Source of the DNA: Asaia platycodi JCM 25414
GTDB taxonomy: Bacteria; Pseudomonadota; Alphaproteobacteria; Acetobacterales; Acetobacteraceae
DNA: 64,000 bases
NCBI RefSeq assembly: GCF_000614545.1
Contig: NZ_BAKW01000006.1
Span: forward strand, 1 to 64,000
Reading direction: 5' to 3'
Both the position numbers and the translations under genes were made by a program. The stretch's first letter is position 1. Each line of letters opens with the position of its first letter. This document shows positions 19,343 to 30,154 of this stretch, in pieces. The notes beneath the pieces are model-generated. The model saw only the letters and a program-made list of their open reading frames with translations. It was not told where the DNA came from and made no database searches.

Positions 19343-20314
19343 TCAGAGGTCGCTAAGCAGCGCCTCGATTTCTTCCGGGGTGCCCGCATTGCGCGCCGTC
19401 ATTTCAGGCACGATGCGGCGCACCAGCCCTGTCAGCACCTTGCCTGCACCCAACTCGATTTGAGAGGTTACGCCCATGGCTGCCATCGCCAGAACGCTTT
19501 CACGCCAGCGCACCGAACCCGTCACCTGCTGCACGAGCAGCTCAGCAATGCGTGTAGCGTCGGTGTTTTTGCCTGCCGTGACATTGGTGATGACCGGGAT
19601 GACAGGTACCCTTATTTCGGCGCGATCCAGAGCCTCGGCCATCCTCTCGGCGGCGGACTTCATCAGTGACGAATGGAAAGGGGCAGAAACCGGCAGCAGC
19701 ACGGCGCGCTTCACGCCTTTGGCCTTCGCCAGAACGATGGCCCGCTCGATGGCCGACAGACGCCCCGAAATCACGATTTGACCGCCACCATTATCATTGG
19801 CGAGTTCGATCGTCTCATGAACGGTCTCCTCACCCTCTATTTCGAGGCATGCAGCTTCGCGGCAGATTTCCTGAGCCAGTTCAGCCTCGACACCGAGCAG
19901 GGCCGCCATACCGCCCTCTCCTGCCGGAACGGCTTCCTGCATGGCAAGACCGCGCAGACGCAGCAGGCGTGCGGTCTGGGCAATACCCAGTGCACCCGAA
20001 GCCGCCAGGGCGGAATATTCGCCGAGGGAATGGCCGGCCACGACCGTCGCCTTGTCAGCCAAGGCAAAACCGCCTTCTGTTTCAAGCACACGCACAGTCG
20101 CAAGCGAGACAGCCATCAACGCGGGTTGCGCGTTTTCGGTGCGTGTCAACACGGCCGCGTCACCTGTGAAAATCAGCTTCGACAGATGTTCGCCGAGCGC
20201 GTCATCGACTTCCTGAAATACTTCACGCGCGGCAGGAAACGCTTCGTAAAGCCCCTGCCCCATTCCGACAGACTGGCTGCCCTGGCCCGGAAACACGAAT
20301 GCATGCACTGACAT
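19343..20314 (-). CDS. fabD: malonyl-CoA:ACP transacylase
   Basis: 323-aa acyltransferase: FPGQGSQSVGMG at the N terminus, nucleophile serine in VAGHSLGEYSALAA, His in LPVSAPFHSSLM and VITNVTAGKNTD. Transfers malonyl from CoA to AcpP. First gene of the fabD-fabG-acpP-fabF-mltG run; its promoter should lie in 20315-20389. Confidence 0.96.
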   Translation of the reverse strand: MSVHAFVFPGQGSQSVGMGQGLYEAFPAAREVFQEVDDALGEHLSKLIFTGDAAVLTRTENAQPALMAVSLATVRVLETEGGFALADKATVVAGHSLGEYSALAASGALGIAQTARLLRLRGLAMQEAVPAGEGGMAALLGVEAELAQEICREAACLEIEGEETVHETIELANDNGGGQIVISGRLSAIERAIVLAKAKGVKRAVLLPVSAPFHSSLMKSAAERMAEALDRAEIRVPVIPVITNVTAGKNTDATRIAELLVQQVTGSVRWRESVLAMAAMGVTSQIELGAGKVLTGLVRRIVPEMTARNAGTPEEIEALLSDL

Positions 20315-20389
20315 CAGTTCTTTCTCACCCTAAGCTTTGAGCAATTCCGGGTGGGGTGATGGCGGAGGCAATGCATCGCTGTCAAATCG

Positions 20390-21153
20390 TTACTTCCGTT
20401 CGAGCGCGCCATGAAGCGGAAAAGGCAGGTTCATGACGATGCGAACAAACGGTTTGCTGGCCTTGAAAACTGCATCATGCGGATAATCCTGCGGTCGAAA
20501 AGCGAAGGGATACGGTGCCTCCCCCCTGTTATCGACCAGTTGATGCGTCGTATCGCCCTCAACCACCTCGAACCGGCTGCCTGGGGCGACCTCGACCGTG
20601 AGCTTATGGGTATCAGGCAAAAGCAGGGCGATCAGAAAACCGCCTTCATCCTCGACACAGCGATCAAGCAGGGTCAGCCAGTGTTTTGCTTCGCTTTGGG
20701 TGAAGCGCATCGGATCTGCAGGCGCGACGGTAAAGAAAAATCCGACACTCAGTGTCTCTCCTGTGCGCAGCCGAGCATAGAGCGGGGGGTTCGCTTCCCA
20801 TAACCTTGCGTTTCGCGGAAAGATGATCTCGTTACCGGGCTCTGGAATGAGCCGGATGGTCTTGTCCCCATCGCGGAGCATGAGCCAGCATTATAGCCGG
20901 GACGCTCACCAGGCTGAAGCGTCGCCTGCAGATGCAAGGTGAGTCCGCTACGGTCAGCGGCAGGAAAGGAATCAAAGCGTCTGAACACGCGCTCCAGTCG
21001 TTGATAGCGCTTCGAAAGAATCACCGCTCCCTGCTCGGTAACCTCGATCGTCTCCCCCGGCGCCTCGCGGTGCGACTGGGCCAAGGCTCTTTCCTGAGCC
21101 GCACAGAGGATCATGCCGGACACAGCACCAACGAGTAGTGTACGTTTCATCAT
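20390..21153 (-). CDS. secreted protein of unknown function (frameshifted near 20884)
   Basis: About 254 aa with a signal peptide (cleavage near ALAQS). Restoring one G near 20884 joins GYNAG to LMLRDGDKTIRLIPEPG. The rest is predicted beta-rich with several charged turns and no cysteine pattern. No family recognised. Its ATG overlaps the methyltransferase stop (ATGA), so the two are translationally coupled, which is odd for a cytosolic methyltransferase and an exported protein. Confidence 0.6.
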
Positions 21154-22027
21154 TCCATCTTCTGCAAGACCACAAGCACCTGAGGCACACGGGTCGGATC
21201 ATCCAGAAATTCGATAACTCTGAACAGATGCCCCCATTTCTGGACGATATATCGCGCGGAATAATCGCCTCGCCATAATGCGCGCCCGGATGTGGGCGCC
21301 TGACAGGCGTTGCATGCAAGAACCGCCCGGCATCATACCGGGCATTGGCACGCGCCTCGTCCGTAAAACTGTCAGCACACGCTTCGTACCACCCATGCTC
21401 CAACCTTATGCCCGATGCACGGCGCAGACGCTGCTCGGCACAGAACGCTATGAACCGTCTGCTCTGGGTCGTGATGACCGCAAGGCCACCGGGACGCAGA
21501 AGTCTGTGAAACTCATTGATCCATAATCCCGCGATGAATTCATCCAGATGGGAAAATACTGAAAACGAAACGATCAGGTCGAACGAACCGGCCGTGATCA
21601 TGGTCGGGGGCGCAAGCCCCGTCTGAAGAAACCCGAGCGCCGGGTTGCAACGGCGTGCCTCCATCAGAAAGCGCGATGTCGAATCGATCCCGAAAAGATG
21701 TTCGGGCCGGATATCTTTCATGAAGATACGAAGAATACGCCCCCACCCACAGCCGAAATCGAGCAGCCTTGTCTCTGCGCTGAGCGGCCTGCCCGCATAG
21801 CGGCAATAGGCCTTGATCTCACGAAAAAACATGAAGGCTTCGTGAAGCGACACTTCGCCCGAATGACCGTGAACCTCACTCTGAAAAGACGGGTCAGGAA
21901 AAGCCGGCATCCTGACGCCCTCGATCTCGGGCAACTTAAGAGAGGCGACAAGTATCTGCAACCACGCTTCGTCGCTGCAATGCCTGAATTTCTCGTATAG
22001 ATCTGACGCTTCTGGATAAGAAGACAT
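21150..22027 (-). CDS. class I SAM-dependent methyltransferase (frameshifted near 21252)
   Basis: About 292 aa. SAM-binding motif I is LLDFGCGWGRILR, followed by FGIDSTSRFLMEAR (motif II), SFDLIVSFSVFSHLDE and LLRPGGLAVITTQ. After one restored G near 21252 the C terminus reads YIVQKWGHLFRVIEFLDD and stops at 21150, which removes a long non-conserved read-through tail. Resembles sugar/lipid or glycosyltransferase-associated methyltransferases; substrate unknown. Confidence 0.78.
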
Positions 22028-22280
22028 GCACTACCCGCAAAAATACCGAATGCGCTGCCTATACTATATTCTGTAGATTTATGAAAACTTCATCGATCAT
22101 AAAGTGTATTTATTGGAAGTACCGGCGCCAATCACGCGTTTTCGGCCGTCTCCATCAGCCTCAGCAGAGGCGTAGGGCAGAAATATCTGTTTCATTGCCC
22201 CTGCGGGACAGACAAGACCTCACCGACCGCCCTATTAGCGGCTCCTGCCCGGAACATGCGCTGAACCGGGCAGAGCCAGC
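22028..22280. other. gap with no supported gene
   Basis: About 250 bases, AT-richer near 22070-22120 than the surroundings. It precedes the methyltransferase gene on the minus strand and probably holds its promoter. No gene seen. Confidence 0.3.
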
Positions 22281-22999
22281 TTATCGTGCCACCAGACGCC
22301 CGCGCTGCCAGGCCTCGGCGGCCTCTTCAGGGTCCATGTTATCGACCTGGATCGCGTATTCGAGGGCGCTCATCACCTTGTTGCCCAGCGTCATCTCGGA
22401 CAGCTCGTCCAGCATGTCCTGATCAGCGCAGGCGGCGACGGCCTCACGAACGAGAAGCGCGGCCTCCATCTCCTCCGAAAAGCGCGGATCGCTCACCGGC
22501 TGAAACGCCTCGTCATAAAAAAGCGCGTGGGGCTGGGCCAGAAACACCATGAACCTCCTGCCCGCATCGCGTGCGCCCTGCACGGTCTCGAAAAGGCTTC
22601 GTCTTCACACAGCGTCGGGGCCAGACCGGAGAGGGCTGGCGTCTGAGCAAGCGCCTCCTGCACTCTCGCCGCATCGGAGCGGGCAACGAACACCGTTTCC
22701 AGAACATCGCCCGACAGCTCATCCAGTGAAGAGACTGCGCCATAGCTGCCCCAACAGTAATAGGGGCGATAGATCGTGCCTAGAACGCGCATGCCATGCT
22801 GAACCAGATCGGCATCGCGCGGCAGCCAGGCCGAAACCAGAAGATCGATGGCCCCCTCTTCGAGCAGGGCAGGCAACTCACCCCGATCGGCGTCGACGAA
22901 CTCGACCTCTACCTCATGGGCATCGAGGACGCGTGCGACCGCGCTCGCACAGCCAGCATGCAGGGCGTTACGCAGATAGCCCAGAGAGATCGTGGTCAT
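22281..22999 (-). CDS. OpuAC/ProX-like substrate-binding domain protein without signal peptide (frameshifted near 22587)
   Basis: About 239 aa. The N-terminal half has the layout of glycine-betaine-binding proteins (ISLGYLRNALHAG, then LPALLEEGAIDLLVSAWLP). One restored base near 22587 joins the halves. There is no signal peptide or lipobox, no adjacent permease or ATPase, and the C-terminal third is acidic and helical. Possibly a cytosolic sensor-like binding domain rather than a transporter component; function inferred only from fold resemblance. Confidence 0.55.
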
Positions 23000-23145
23000 G
23001 GCGCATCCTTCAGCAAACGAAAATCAGGCAATTTGCCTGTGTTCGATCACTTCAGGGCAGGAATGGCAAGAGGATAGTCCGGCTTTGACGCTTTTGTCGG
23101 CCCTCCCTGCCATCAACCCTTTCTACAGACGCGTCTGGATCCCGC

Positions 23146-25032
23146 TCAATTGCTCTGTGCCTGACGCAGCGGCAGGGTGAAGACCGCATCGCACCCCGTT
23201 TCGGGGTAGCTCACGATCGCCGAGCCCTGATGCCCGAACCCGGCCTGAAGCAATCGCGAGCCAAAGCCGGTCGAACGAGGGGCAGTAACGGGCGGCCCCC
23301 CTTCCTCCTGCCAGTGCAGCGTCAGATTTCTACGCGCCTCTTCAGCCTCGATCGTCCAGACGAGACTTACACGACCCGTCTCGGCGCTGAGTGCCCCATA
23401 CTTGGCCGCATTGGTTCCGAGTTCATGCAACATCAGACCGAGCGTGGTCGCCGTATTGGGTCCAAGCGAGACAGAGACGCCCTCCAGATGAAAGCGTTCG
23501 ATTGGCGCGATACGCGCCAGAACCTCACGGGCAAGCGTTTCGAGATCGCCACTTTTCCAAGCCTGACGCATCAACAGGTCATGCGCAGAGCCCAGCGCCA
23601 CGAGGCGTTTTTCGAAGGCCTTCACCGCATCACGATTATCGACCCCGCGCAGGCTCTGATTGGCCAGAGCCTGAACCAGGGCAAGTGTGTTCTTGAGGCG
23701 ATGAGCCAGTTCCTGATGCATTGTCTGCTGGTGGGCGCGCGCCTCAAGAGACGCCGCCGCAGCCTGGGCACGGTCGGATACAGCGCGCAGAAACGCCAGT
23801 TCCTGATCGGTCCAGTCCCGCGGCGAGCAGCACTGAACGTAGAGACAATGCGTCAGGCGTCCCTGACTCATGATCGGCATCAAGAGCTGCGACCTGACCT
23901 GATCCTCGGAACCGTGATCTCGCGCATAGCAAGGCAACCAGACATTCTCATGCGCTTCGCGCACCGAAAGCAGCAACCCTTGTTCCAGCACATGCAAAGC
24001 CACACCGTAGGCGGAGCGATCATAAATCCCCGCAGCCCCGGTCAGGTGATTACCGTGCCAGTCCTGCACGACGCGAAAATGCGCCTCGTCACCAGCCTCG
24101 AACAGGGCCCAGCCTGCCCGATCGGCGCCAAGAGCATCGGCCAACGCAGATGCAGCAGCATGATACGCCTCTGTTGGGGTGTCGACCTTGCGCAGGGCAT
24201 CACCAAGAATGACCATGGCAGAGAGACGATTGGTCGCCACTCTGTCGCGCGTTATATCTTCAAGCGTGCCGATCAGGCGCCAGGGCCTCCCTCTTTCGTC
24301 GGCCTCGATCTCAGCCCTTCGCCTCACCCAGATTCTGGTATGGTCGGTCAGGCTCTGGATCGCAAAATCCGTCTCGGCGAACTGGATCTCATCGCTAGAG
24401 CCTTCGGCAAAATGCACCAAGTCAGTATCCGGCACCGGCATGCAGCTCTGAAAGAGCTCAATCGGACATTGCGTGCCGGTCGAGACCCCTGTCAGGCGCA
24501 TCAACTCGGCGGAGAGCGATATGAGGTTGCTCCCAAACCTGATCTCAAACGTGCCGATCCCGGGCAGATCCTCGATAGAGGGGAGTACCGATGGCACTTC
24601 CTCCCGTCGTGCATGCACGACAGCCGGGACAGACGCTGAGCCGTCCTCATCCGGCCTCGCCAGGACGAGGGTGATCTGTCGAATCACCGCTTCGAGACCG
24701 TCCCTGAAAGCCACCGTATCAGGGTCGAGAACACCATAAGTCAGAAAGCAAAGCGTGCCTGCTGCCGACTGCCCAACGAGCGACACAGGCACCCGTGTCT
24801 GAAAAGCATAACGCCAGGGCACTTGAGCCAGCTCGCCCAGCGGGGGCAATACTTCCTGCACAAAACGTTGCTTGGGCGCACTGATCGGCACCGAAAGAGG
24901 CTCGGGGAGCGGACCATAACTGGCTACCACATTTTGCTGATTACCATCGGGCAAAGCAATATAGGCAGCAGGTGCCCGCGCCATCGCAGCCGCAACCGTC
25001 AGAAGGTCGTGGAGATCGTGCTGGCGCCTCAT
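23146..25032 (-). CDS. GAF-PAS-GAF HWE-type sensor histidine kinase
   Basis: 628 aa, no transmembrane segment, so cytosolic. Order: GAF-like domain about 1-150, PAS with PAC about 180-265 (ending RPWRLIGTLEDITRDR), GAF about 275-420, then an HWE/HisKA_2 dimerisation helix with the phospho-His in HQELAHRLKNTL, and an ATPase domain with HELGTNAAKYGALS. HWE kinases are common in Alphaproteobacteria and often feed the general stress response. No response regulator is adjacent. Bacteriophytochrome-like domain order, but I see no chromophore cysteine. Confidence 0.85.
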   Translation of the reverse strand: MRRQHDLHDLLTVAAAMARAPAAYIALPDGNQQNVVASYGPLPEPLSVPISAPKQRFVQEVLPPLGELAQVPWRYAFQTRVPVSLVGQSAAGTLCFLTYGVLDPDTVAFRDGLEAVIRQITLVLARPDEDGSASVPAVVHARREEVPSVLPSIEDLPGIGTFEIRFGSNLISLSAELMRLTGVSTGTQCPIELFQSCMPVPDTDLVHFAEGSSDEIQFAETDFAIQSLTDHTRIWVRRRAEIEADERGRPWRLIGTLEDITRDRVATNRLSAMVILGDALRKVDTPTEAYHAAASALADALGADRAGWALFEAGDEAHFRVVQDWHGNHLTGAAGIYDRSAYGVALHVLEQGLLLSVREAHENVWLPCYARDHGSEDQVRSQLLMPIMSQGRLTHCLYVQCCSPRDWTDQELAFLRAVSDRAQAAAASLEARAHQQTMHQELAHRLKNTLALVQALANQSLRGVDNRDAVKAFEKRLVALGSAHDLLMRQAWKSGDLETLAREVLARIAPIERFHLEGVSVSLGPNTATTLGLMLHELGTNAAKYGALSAETGRVSLVWTIEAEEARRNLTLHWQEEGGPPVTAPRSTGFGSRLLQAGFGHQGSAIVSYPETGCDAVFTLPLRQAQSN

Positions 25033-25214
25033 AAGACGCCAGACTTGCAGAGAGTGAACGGATCGGTCGTCTCTTCTGTCGGAGACTGTTCCCTTGCCGT
25101 TCCTTGAACGTACATGAAGTTTATCAAACCTTTCCAGTCGCTACCTCCTGCGCCTTGGCGACGCAGCACTGGGTAGTCGACATAAGGATTATTTAACGTT
25201 CATCAGAAGCATAA

Positions 25215-27291
25215 TCACCATATTTTAACGCGATCCTGCGGCGAGAGATAGAGCTTGTCGCCAGGCTTCACGCCAAAAGCTGCGTACCATGCGTCGATAT
25301 TGTGCATGGGCAGGTTCACGCGCGCTTCAGGCGCAGAATGCGGGTCGGTCACGGCACGATTGCGGATGGAATCCTCACGCAGCTTCTGACGCCAGACCTG
25401 TGCCCAGCCGAGGAAGACGCGCTGATCGCCTGTCAGGCCATGAACCACCGGGGCAGGCTTGCCACGCAGCGATGCATGATAGGCATCCAGCGCCAAGGTC
25501 AGACCACCGAGGTCAGCAATGTTTTCACCCATGGTCAGCTTGCCGTTAAGATGCACGCCGGGCAGTACCTCGAATGCATCATATTGCTTGCCGTAGCGGT
25601 CGGCCAGCGCCTGGAAACGCTTGACGTCATCCGGGGTCCACCACTGATGCAAACGGCCATGCTCGTCATACTGACGCCCTTCATCGTCGAAGGAATGGGT
25701 CATCTCGTGACCAATTACTCCACCGATGGCACCGTAATTGACAGCCGAATCTCCCTTGGGGTCGAAGAAAGGCGGCTGCAGAATAGCGGCCGGGAAGACG
25801 ATCTCGACCTGATTGGGGTCATTATAGGCGTTGACCGTTTGCGGCGTCATGAACCACTCGTTGCGGTCGACCTTCTTGTCGAGATGGCCCAGATTATACT
25901 GCCACTCGAAAGCGATCGCGCGTGCGCCATTGCCGTAGAGATCGCCCGGCTTGACGGAGAGTCCCGCATAATCGCGCCATTTATTGGGATAACCGACCTG
26001 AATTTCGAAATTCTGCAGCTTGCGTCCTGCGGCTTCTCGTGTGGCAGGGGCCATCCAGGCATTATGCGCCAGACGATTGGCAAACGCCGCCTTGACGTCC
26101 TGCGTCAGCTCAGTGATGCGCGCCTTCGCAGCCGGGGGAAAATAACGCTCGACATAGATCTTGCCGATCGCCCAGCCCATGGCGTCTTCCGTATGACTGA
26201 CAGCCTGCTTCCAGCGCACAGGAAGCTGCGGCGAACCTTCGAGCTCATGATCGTAAAAATCAAAGGAGCTCTGGACGAAAGCCTGACTGAGATAAGACGA
26301 AGCATCACTGGCAAGATGAAAGGCCAACCACGAGCGGATCGTAGCGTAATCTGCCGTTGACAGCACTTTGGCCATACCGGCGAGCGCCGTCGGCTCACCC
26401 ACGACAATACGGCGGCTCTCCAGACCCGCTTCGGGAATTCCGCCGAAATCAGGAACCTGGCCCAATCGACACCTGGCGCCTTTTTGGCCAGTTCGGCCAC
26501 GGTCATCGGATTATAGACCTTCACAGGGTCACGCATTTCGATGCGCGACCACTCGGCTTTGGCCAGCTCGGTTTCGAGCGCCACGATCTTCGCGGCCTCC
26601 TGATCGGCCCCGGGCCAGTCGATCATGCTCAATGTCTTGGAAATATAAGCCTGATAGGCCTTTTTCTTCGCTGCGAAATCCGGCTTGAGGTAGTAGTCAC
26701 GATCCGGCAGGCCGAGCTTGCCTGGTGCAGCAGCAGCGCATACTCGCCCGGATTGTTGTCATCGGCGTTGATATTCAGGGAGAACGGCGCGTACTGAAAG
26801 CCGAAAGCCGCCTGACCAAAAAGATGCGCCAGAGAAGCCGCATCCTTTACGCCACGAACCGTGTCCAGATCGGTCTTGAGCGGGGTCGCACCCAGCTTGT
26901 CTGCCTGAGCCGTATCGAGGAACGTTGCGTAGAACGCGCCGAGCTTCTCTTCAGTCGTCCTGGGATCTGCCGAGGGATGCTTTCCCGCGTCGCTCAGGAT
27001 CGCCTGCACGCGCTCACGCGCCGTCTCGGCGAGAATGATGAACGGGCCGAATGATGCCCGATCAGACGGAATCACGATATTTTTCAGATAGGTGCCATTG
27101 GCATACTGAAAGAAATTGTCGCCGGGCCTTACGGCCTTGTCCATTCCGGACATGTTGAAGCCCCAGCTCGGATCATAGGGCTTGACGCTCGCATCATCAG
27201 CCTTGGCTTTCGGGGTCTGGGCCGAAGCAGACTGTACGGTTAAAGCAAGAACGCTGACAGCGCCAAGCCATAGCGAGGAAACGCGTTTCAT
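25215..27291 (-). CDS. M13-family metallopeptidase, secreted (two frameshifts, near 26717 and 26443)
   Basis: About 692 aa after restoring one G at each break (HQGKLGLPDRDYYL and ISAGIPEAGLESRR are then continuous). Signal peptide ending ASAQ; neprilysin/PepO N-terminal domain; NAYNDPNQVE and FPAAILQPPFFD; zinc site GHEMTHSFDDEGR with the downstream ENIADLGGL glutamate; C-terminal tryptophan as in neprilysins. Periplasmic oligopeptidase cleaving small peptides. Confidence 0.92.
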
Positions 27292-27332
27292 TTTCCGGTC
27301 ACAAGGCAGCCTTTTCCATAAATAGTCTTCAC

Positions 27333-27357
27333 GTCCCGCACTCTCATGAGGCGGGAC
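27333..27357. terminator. hairpin between the Dabb gene and M13 peptidase gene
   Basis: GTCCCGC (27333-27339) pairs with GCGGGAC (27351-27357) across an 11-base loop. No T-run in either direction, so its role is unclear. Confidence 0.35.
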
Positions 27358-27386
27358 ACATTACGCAACGTTATGACAGTTTTCGT

Positions 27387-28034
27387 TCAGCGGCGAGTCC
27401 GGCCGTTTGCGTTGAGCGTAGAGCCCTTGCGCCCAGACGATCCCTGACTGGCCGAGACCAGAACATCGAAATCGAATACGACAACCTTTTCGAGCGCAGG
27501 GGCTGCAAACGTCTTGAACGCTTCATGGGCCGGATCGAACCAAGCCGGGTCCATGATCACGGGCTTGCCCACATAGAAATTGCGATCGCCTTCCGATGCG
27601 AAGGTCACCACAAAAGCCTGCTGCAAACCGGCATCGGCGCCCTCTCCGCTATTCTGCACCCCCATCTCGATCGACTTCACCGGATGCGTGCCATCGGGGC
27701 GGCGGGAATCCTGCACGAGCCTCAGAAAGCGCGACGTGACTTCGGCGCGCATTGCAGCAGTCGCGCTCGCCTTATAGCGGAACATCACGATGTGGCGCAC
27801 CAGTCCGGGGCGCCAGCTTGGCGAGGTGAATTGCGGCAACCCTACCTGAGCCGCGAGCCCGCGGGCCGCTATCGTGCCGTCATCGGCCACAGGCGGCAGG
27901 ACGACCGGCCCGGAAGAGGCAATCGGCAGAGAATACGGATCGGCCTGGGCGGGTGTCGCTGCAAGCGCCAGCACGCCACCGGAAATGATCGCCCCCATCA
28001 GGGTGAGGCGTGAAAGATGAGACAGCACGGCCAT
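27387..28034 (-). CDS. secreted Dabb (stress-responsive A/B barrel) domain protein
   Basis: 215 aa. Signal peptide with cleavage after TPAQA, then a Dabb domain starting LVRHIVMFRYKASAT and containing AFVVTFASEGDRNFYVG and PAHEAFKTFAAPAL. Ends with a short basic Gly/Ser/Arg tail. Dabb proteins are dimeric ferredoxin-like barrels of varied, mostly unknown, function. Same strand as the M13 peptidase and 95 bases upstream of it. Confidence 0.78.
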   Translation of the reverse strand: MAVLSHLSRLTLMGAIISGGVLALAATPAQADPYSLPIASSGPVVLPPVADDGTIAARGLAAQVGLPQFTSPSWRPGLVRHIVMFRYKASATAAMRAEVTSRFLRLVQDSRRPDGTHPVKSIEMGVQNSGEGADAGLQQAFVVTFASEGDRNFYVGKPVIMDPAWFDPAHEAFKTFAAPALEKVVVFDFDVLVSASQGSSGRKGSTLNANGRTRR

Positions 28035-28123
28035 AACGCTCCACGGTGTTAGATCTGAGCCATCTTAGATCAGGATCGTACCGTGAGACGGCTTAATTCG
28101 CTGTAGGGCAGAAAACGCTTTCG

Positions 28124-28948
28124 TTATGAAGTGGCCAGAGCCCGCCTGAAGCGCTTCGCCTTGAACTGGATCAGCTGATACATCGCCTTGGCGACCCAAA
28201 CCTGAACTCTGGAATGCGGTGTAAAGCCGATCGTCTTGAAGATCATGCTGGTTACACGATTGATATGCTTGAGCTGATAACAGCCCATCGCCCGCGCCAT
28301 ATAGGCGGCAATGCATTTCTTGTGATCATAAGGCGTACTGGTCGACATGTTCGTTGTGTAATAGGCCGTCGCCAGCTCGTCATCCTCACTCTCGGTCACG
28401 CGTCCAAGAGCGATCTTCGTACGCTGCCAGACACTCAGCTTCTCGCGCTTCAGATAGCGATGCATGTGATCGTAGAAAAGCTTGAAATGGCGGTATTCAT
28501 CTGCGGCGATCTGTTTACAGATGGCCTTGAGAACCGGCTCGTCCGTCGCATCGGCGAGGGCCGTATAGAAAGAAGACGTACCCGTCTCGACCATACAGCG
28601 TGCGATCAGTTCGCCAGTGCGTGACCCGCGGATCGAGGCATCGACATCCTGTTCTATATGATAGGTCGCACGATAACGCTCGAACGCCTTCATGTAATCC
28701 CAGCCCGGATCGGCCAGCATCGCCCATTTGCCGAGCGCATCGCCATGCTGCACCTCCTCGACCGCCCAGTTATCCGCTGCCTGGCGAAAATCAGGGTCGC
28801 CTACGAAGACGTTGCCTAGATAGACCGCGTAATCGAGCCCGTTACGCTCGACAACCGCCGCTGCCTTGATGACCGGAATGATGTCCGGGTCCACACGGGA
28901 TGCATCGAAAGCATCCCAATCCATCTGATCGATGCGCCAATGTTTCAT
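28124..28948 (-). CDS. ferritin-like di-iron carboxylate protein
   Basis: 274 aa beginning MKHWRIDQMDW. It has the full four-helix di-iron ligand set: E in AAVVERNG, ExxH in WAVEEVQHGD, E in CMVETGTSS and ExxH in AADEYRHFKL. This matches ferritin-like/acyl-ACP-desaturase-like oxidases rather than storage ferritin (monomer length, long C-terminal extension rich in Lys/Arg). Divergently transcribed from bioB with about 130 bases between starts. Substrate unknown. Confidence 0.75.
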   Translation of the reverse strand: MKHWRIDQMDWDAFDASRVDPDIIPVIKAAAVVERNGLDYAVYLGNVFVGDPDFRQAADNWAVEEVQHGDALGKWAMLADPGWDYMKAFERYRATYHIEQDVDASIRGSRTGELIARCMVETGTSSFYTALADATDEPVLKAICKQIAADEYRHFKLFYDHMHRYLKREKLSVWQRTKIALGRVTESEDDELATAYYTTNMSTSTPYDHKKCIAAYMARAMGCYQLKHINRVTSMIFKTIGFTPHSRVQVWVAKAMYQLIQFKAKRFRRALATS

Positions 28949-29075
28949 GACGCAGTGATGACATGAATGCGCCATTTTGGGTAGACATCTCGCGCAGATG
29001 CGTGACAAGCGCCCCCTTGCTGTGGCATCGCTGCCGAAGCTTTTCAATTTCAAATATTTTGGAGCCATGCCCCGC

Positions 29076-30074
29076 ATGTCCCTCGATACGCTGACCCGAG
29101 ATCCGGTCCTTCCCCGCGAAATACGCACCCAGGCGAGCTGGAAACCCGAGATCAGGCATGACTGGACACGCGACGAAGTAGCGGCCCTGATCGACCTGCC
29201 CTTTCCCGAGCTGATCTTTCGCGCCCAGCTGGCCCATCGCGCCTATTTCGACCCGACACGCGTGCAGATCTCGACCCTGCTCTCGATCAAGACCGGTGGC
29301 TGCCCCGAAGACTGCGCCTATTGTCCGCAAAGTGCCCTGCACGAAAAAAGCGTGAAGGCCGAGCGTCTGATGGCGCTTGAGAAGGTTCTGACCGAAGCTC
29401 GCGCCGCCAAGGCCGCCGGCGCCGGTCGCTTCTGCATGGGAGCTGCCTGGCGCTCGCCCAAGGAGCGCGATCTCGACACGGTCTGCGCCATGATCGAAGG
29501 CGTGAAATCCGTCGGTCTAGAAACCTGCGTCACGCTCGGCATGCTTGATGGCGATCAGTCGCGCCGCCTGAAAGAGGCCGGTCTGGATTATTACAACCAT
29601 AATCTCGATACCTCGCCCGAGTATTACGACAAGATCATCACCACACGCACTTATCAGGACCGTCTCGACACACTATCCAACGTGCGCGACGCTGGCATCA
29701 ATGTCTGCTGCGGCGGCATCGTGGGCATGGGTGAGGACGAAAGCGACCGCGCCGGGCTGATCGCCACCCTCGCTTCCCTGCCCCAGCATCCCGAAAGCGT
29801 GCCGATCAATCTGCTCGTGCGCGTCGAAGGCACGCCCCTCGCCGAGGCAGAAGCCGTCGATCCCATTACTTTCGCCCGCATCGTGGCCGCTGCGCGCATC
29901 ACCATGCCCGCCAGCCATGTGCGTCTCGCCGCAGGCCGCGAGCTGATGAGCGACGAGGCCCATGCGCTGGTCTTTCTCGCTGGAGCCAATTCGATTTTCT
30001 GCGGCGACAAGCTGCTGACCACACCCAACCCCGCCGAGCATCGCGACCGTAAGCTGCTCGCGGGCTTGGCATGA
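29076..30074 (+). CDS. bioB: biotin synthase
   Basis: 332-aa radical SAM enzyme. Cluster-binding CxxxCxxC is in [39 protein letters not shown] and [11 protein letters not shown] follow in the family order. Inserts sulfur into dethiobiotin. Start set at the second of two close ATGs (29076), 11 bases after GGAG; the ATG at 29067 is only 2 bases from that site. A strong terminator follows. No other bio genes are near. Confidence 0.95.
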   Translation: MSLDTLTRDPVLPREIRTQASWKPEIRHDWTRDEVAALIDLPFPELIFRAQLAHRAYFDPTRVQISTLLSIKTGGCPEDCAYCPQSALHEKSVKAERLMALEKVLTEARAAKAAGAGRFCMGAAWRSPKERDLDTVCAMIEGVKSVGLETCVTLGMLDGDQSRRLKEAGLDYYNHNLDTSPEYYDKIITTRTYQDRLDTLSNVRDAGINVCCGGIVGMGEDESDRAGLIATLASLPQHPESVPINLLVRVEGTPLAEAEAVDPITFARIVAAARITMPASHVRLAAGRELMSDEAHALVFLAGANSIFCGDKLLTTPNPAEHRDRKLLAGLA

Positions 30075-30122
30075 AGCCCATGACCGAGGGGCATTGACAC
30101 CTCCCGGTCGGTATTGGGCAGA

Positions 30123-30154
30123 GGCCGGTTCCTGAACAGGGACCGGCCTTTTTT
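30123..30154 (+). terminator. rho-independent terminator after bioB
   Basis: GGCCGGTTCCTG pairs with CAGGGACCGGCC across a two-base loop (one T-G pair), followed by six T. Confidence 0.95.

Noticed and set aside
23230-24639. 469-codon open frame antisense to the HWE histidine kinase
   Set aside because: Exact overlap with an intact kinase on the other strand; no motif and no ribosome site.
25302-26360. 352-codon open frame antisense to the M13 peptidase
   Set aside because: Shadow of a conserved peptidase frame; composition implausible for a real protein.
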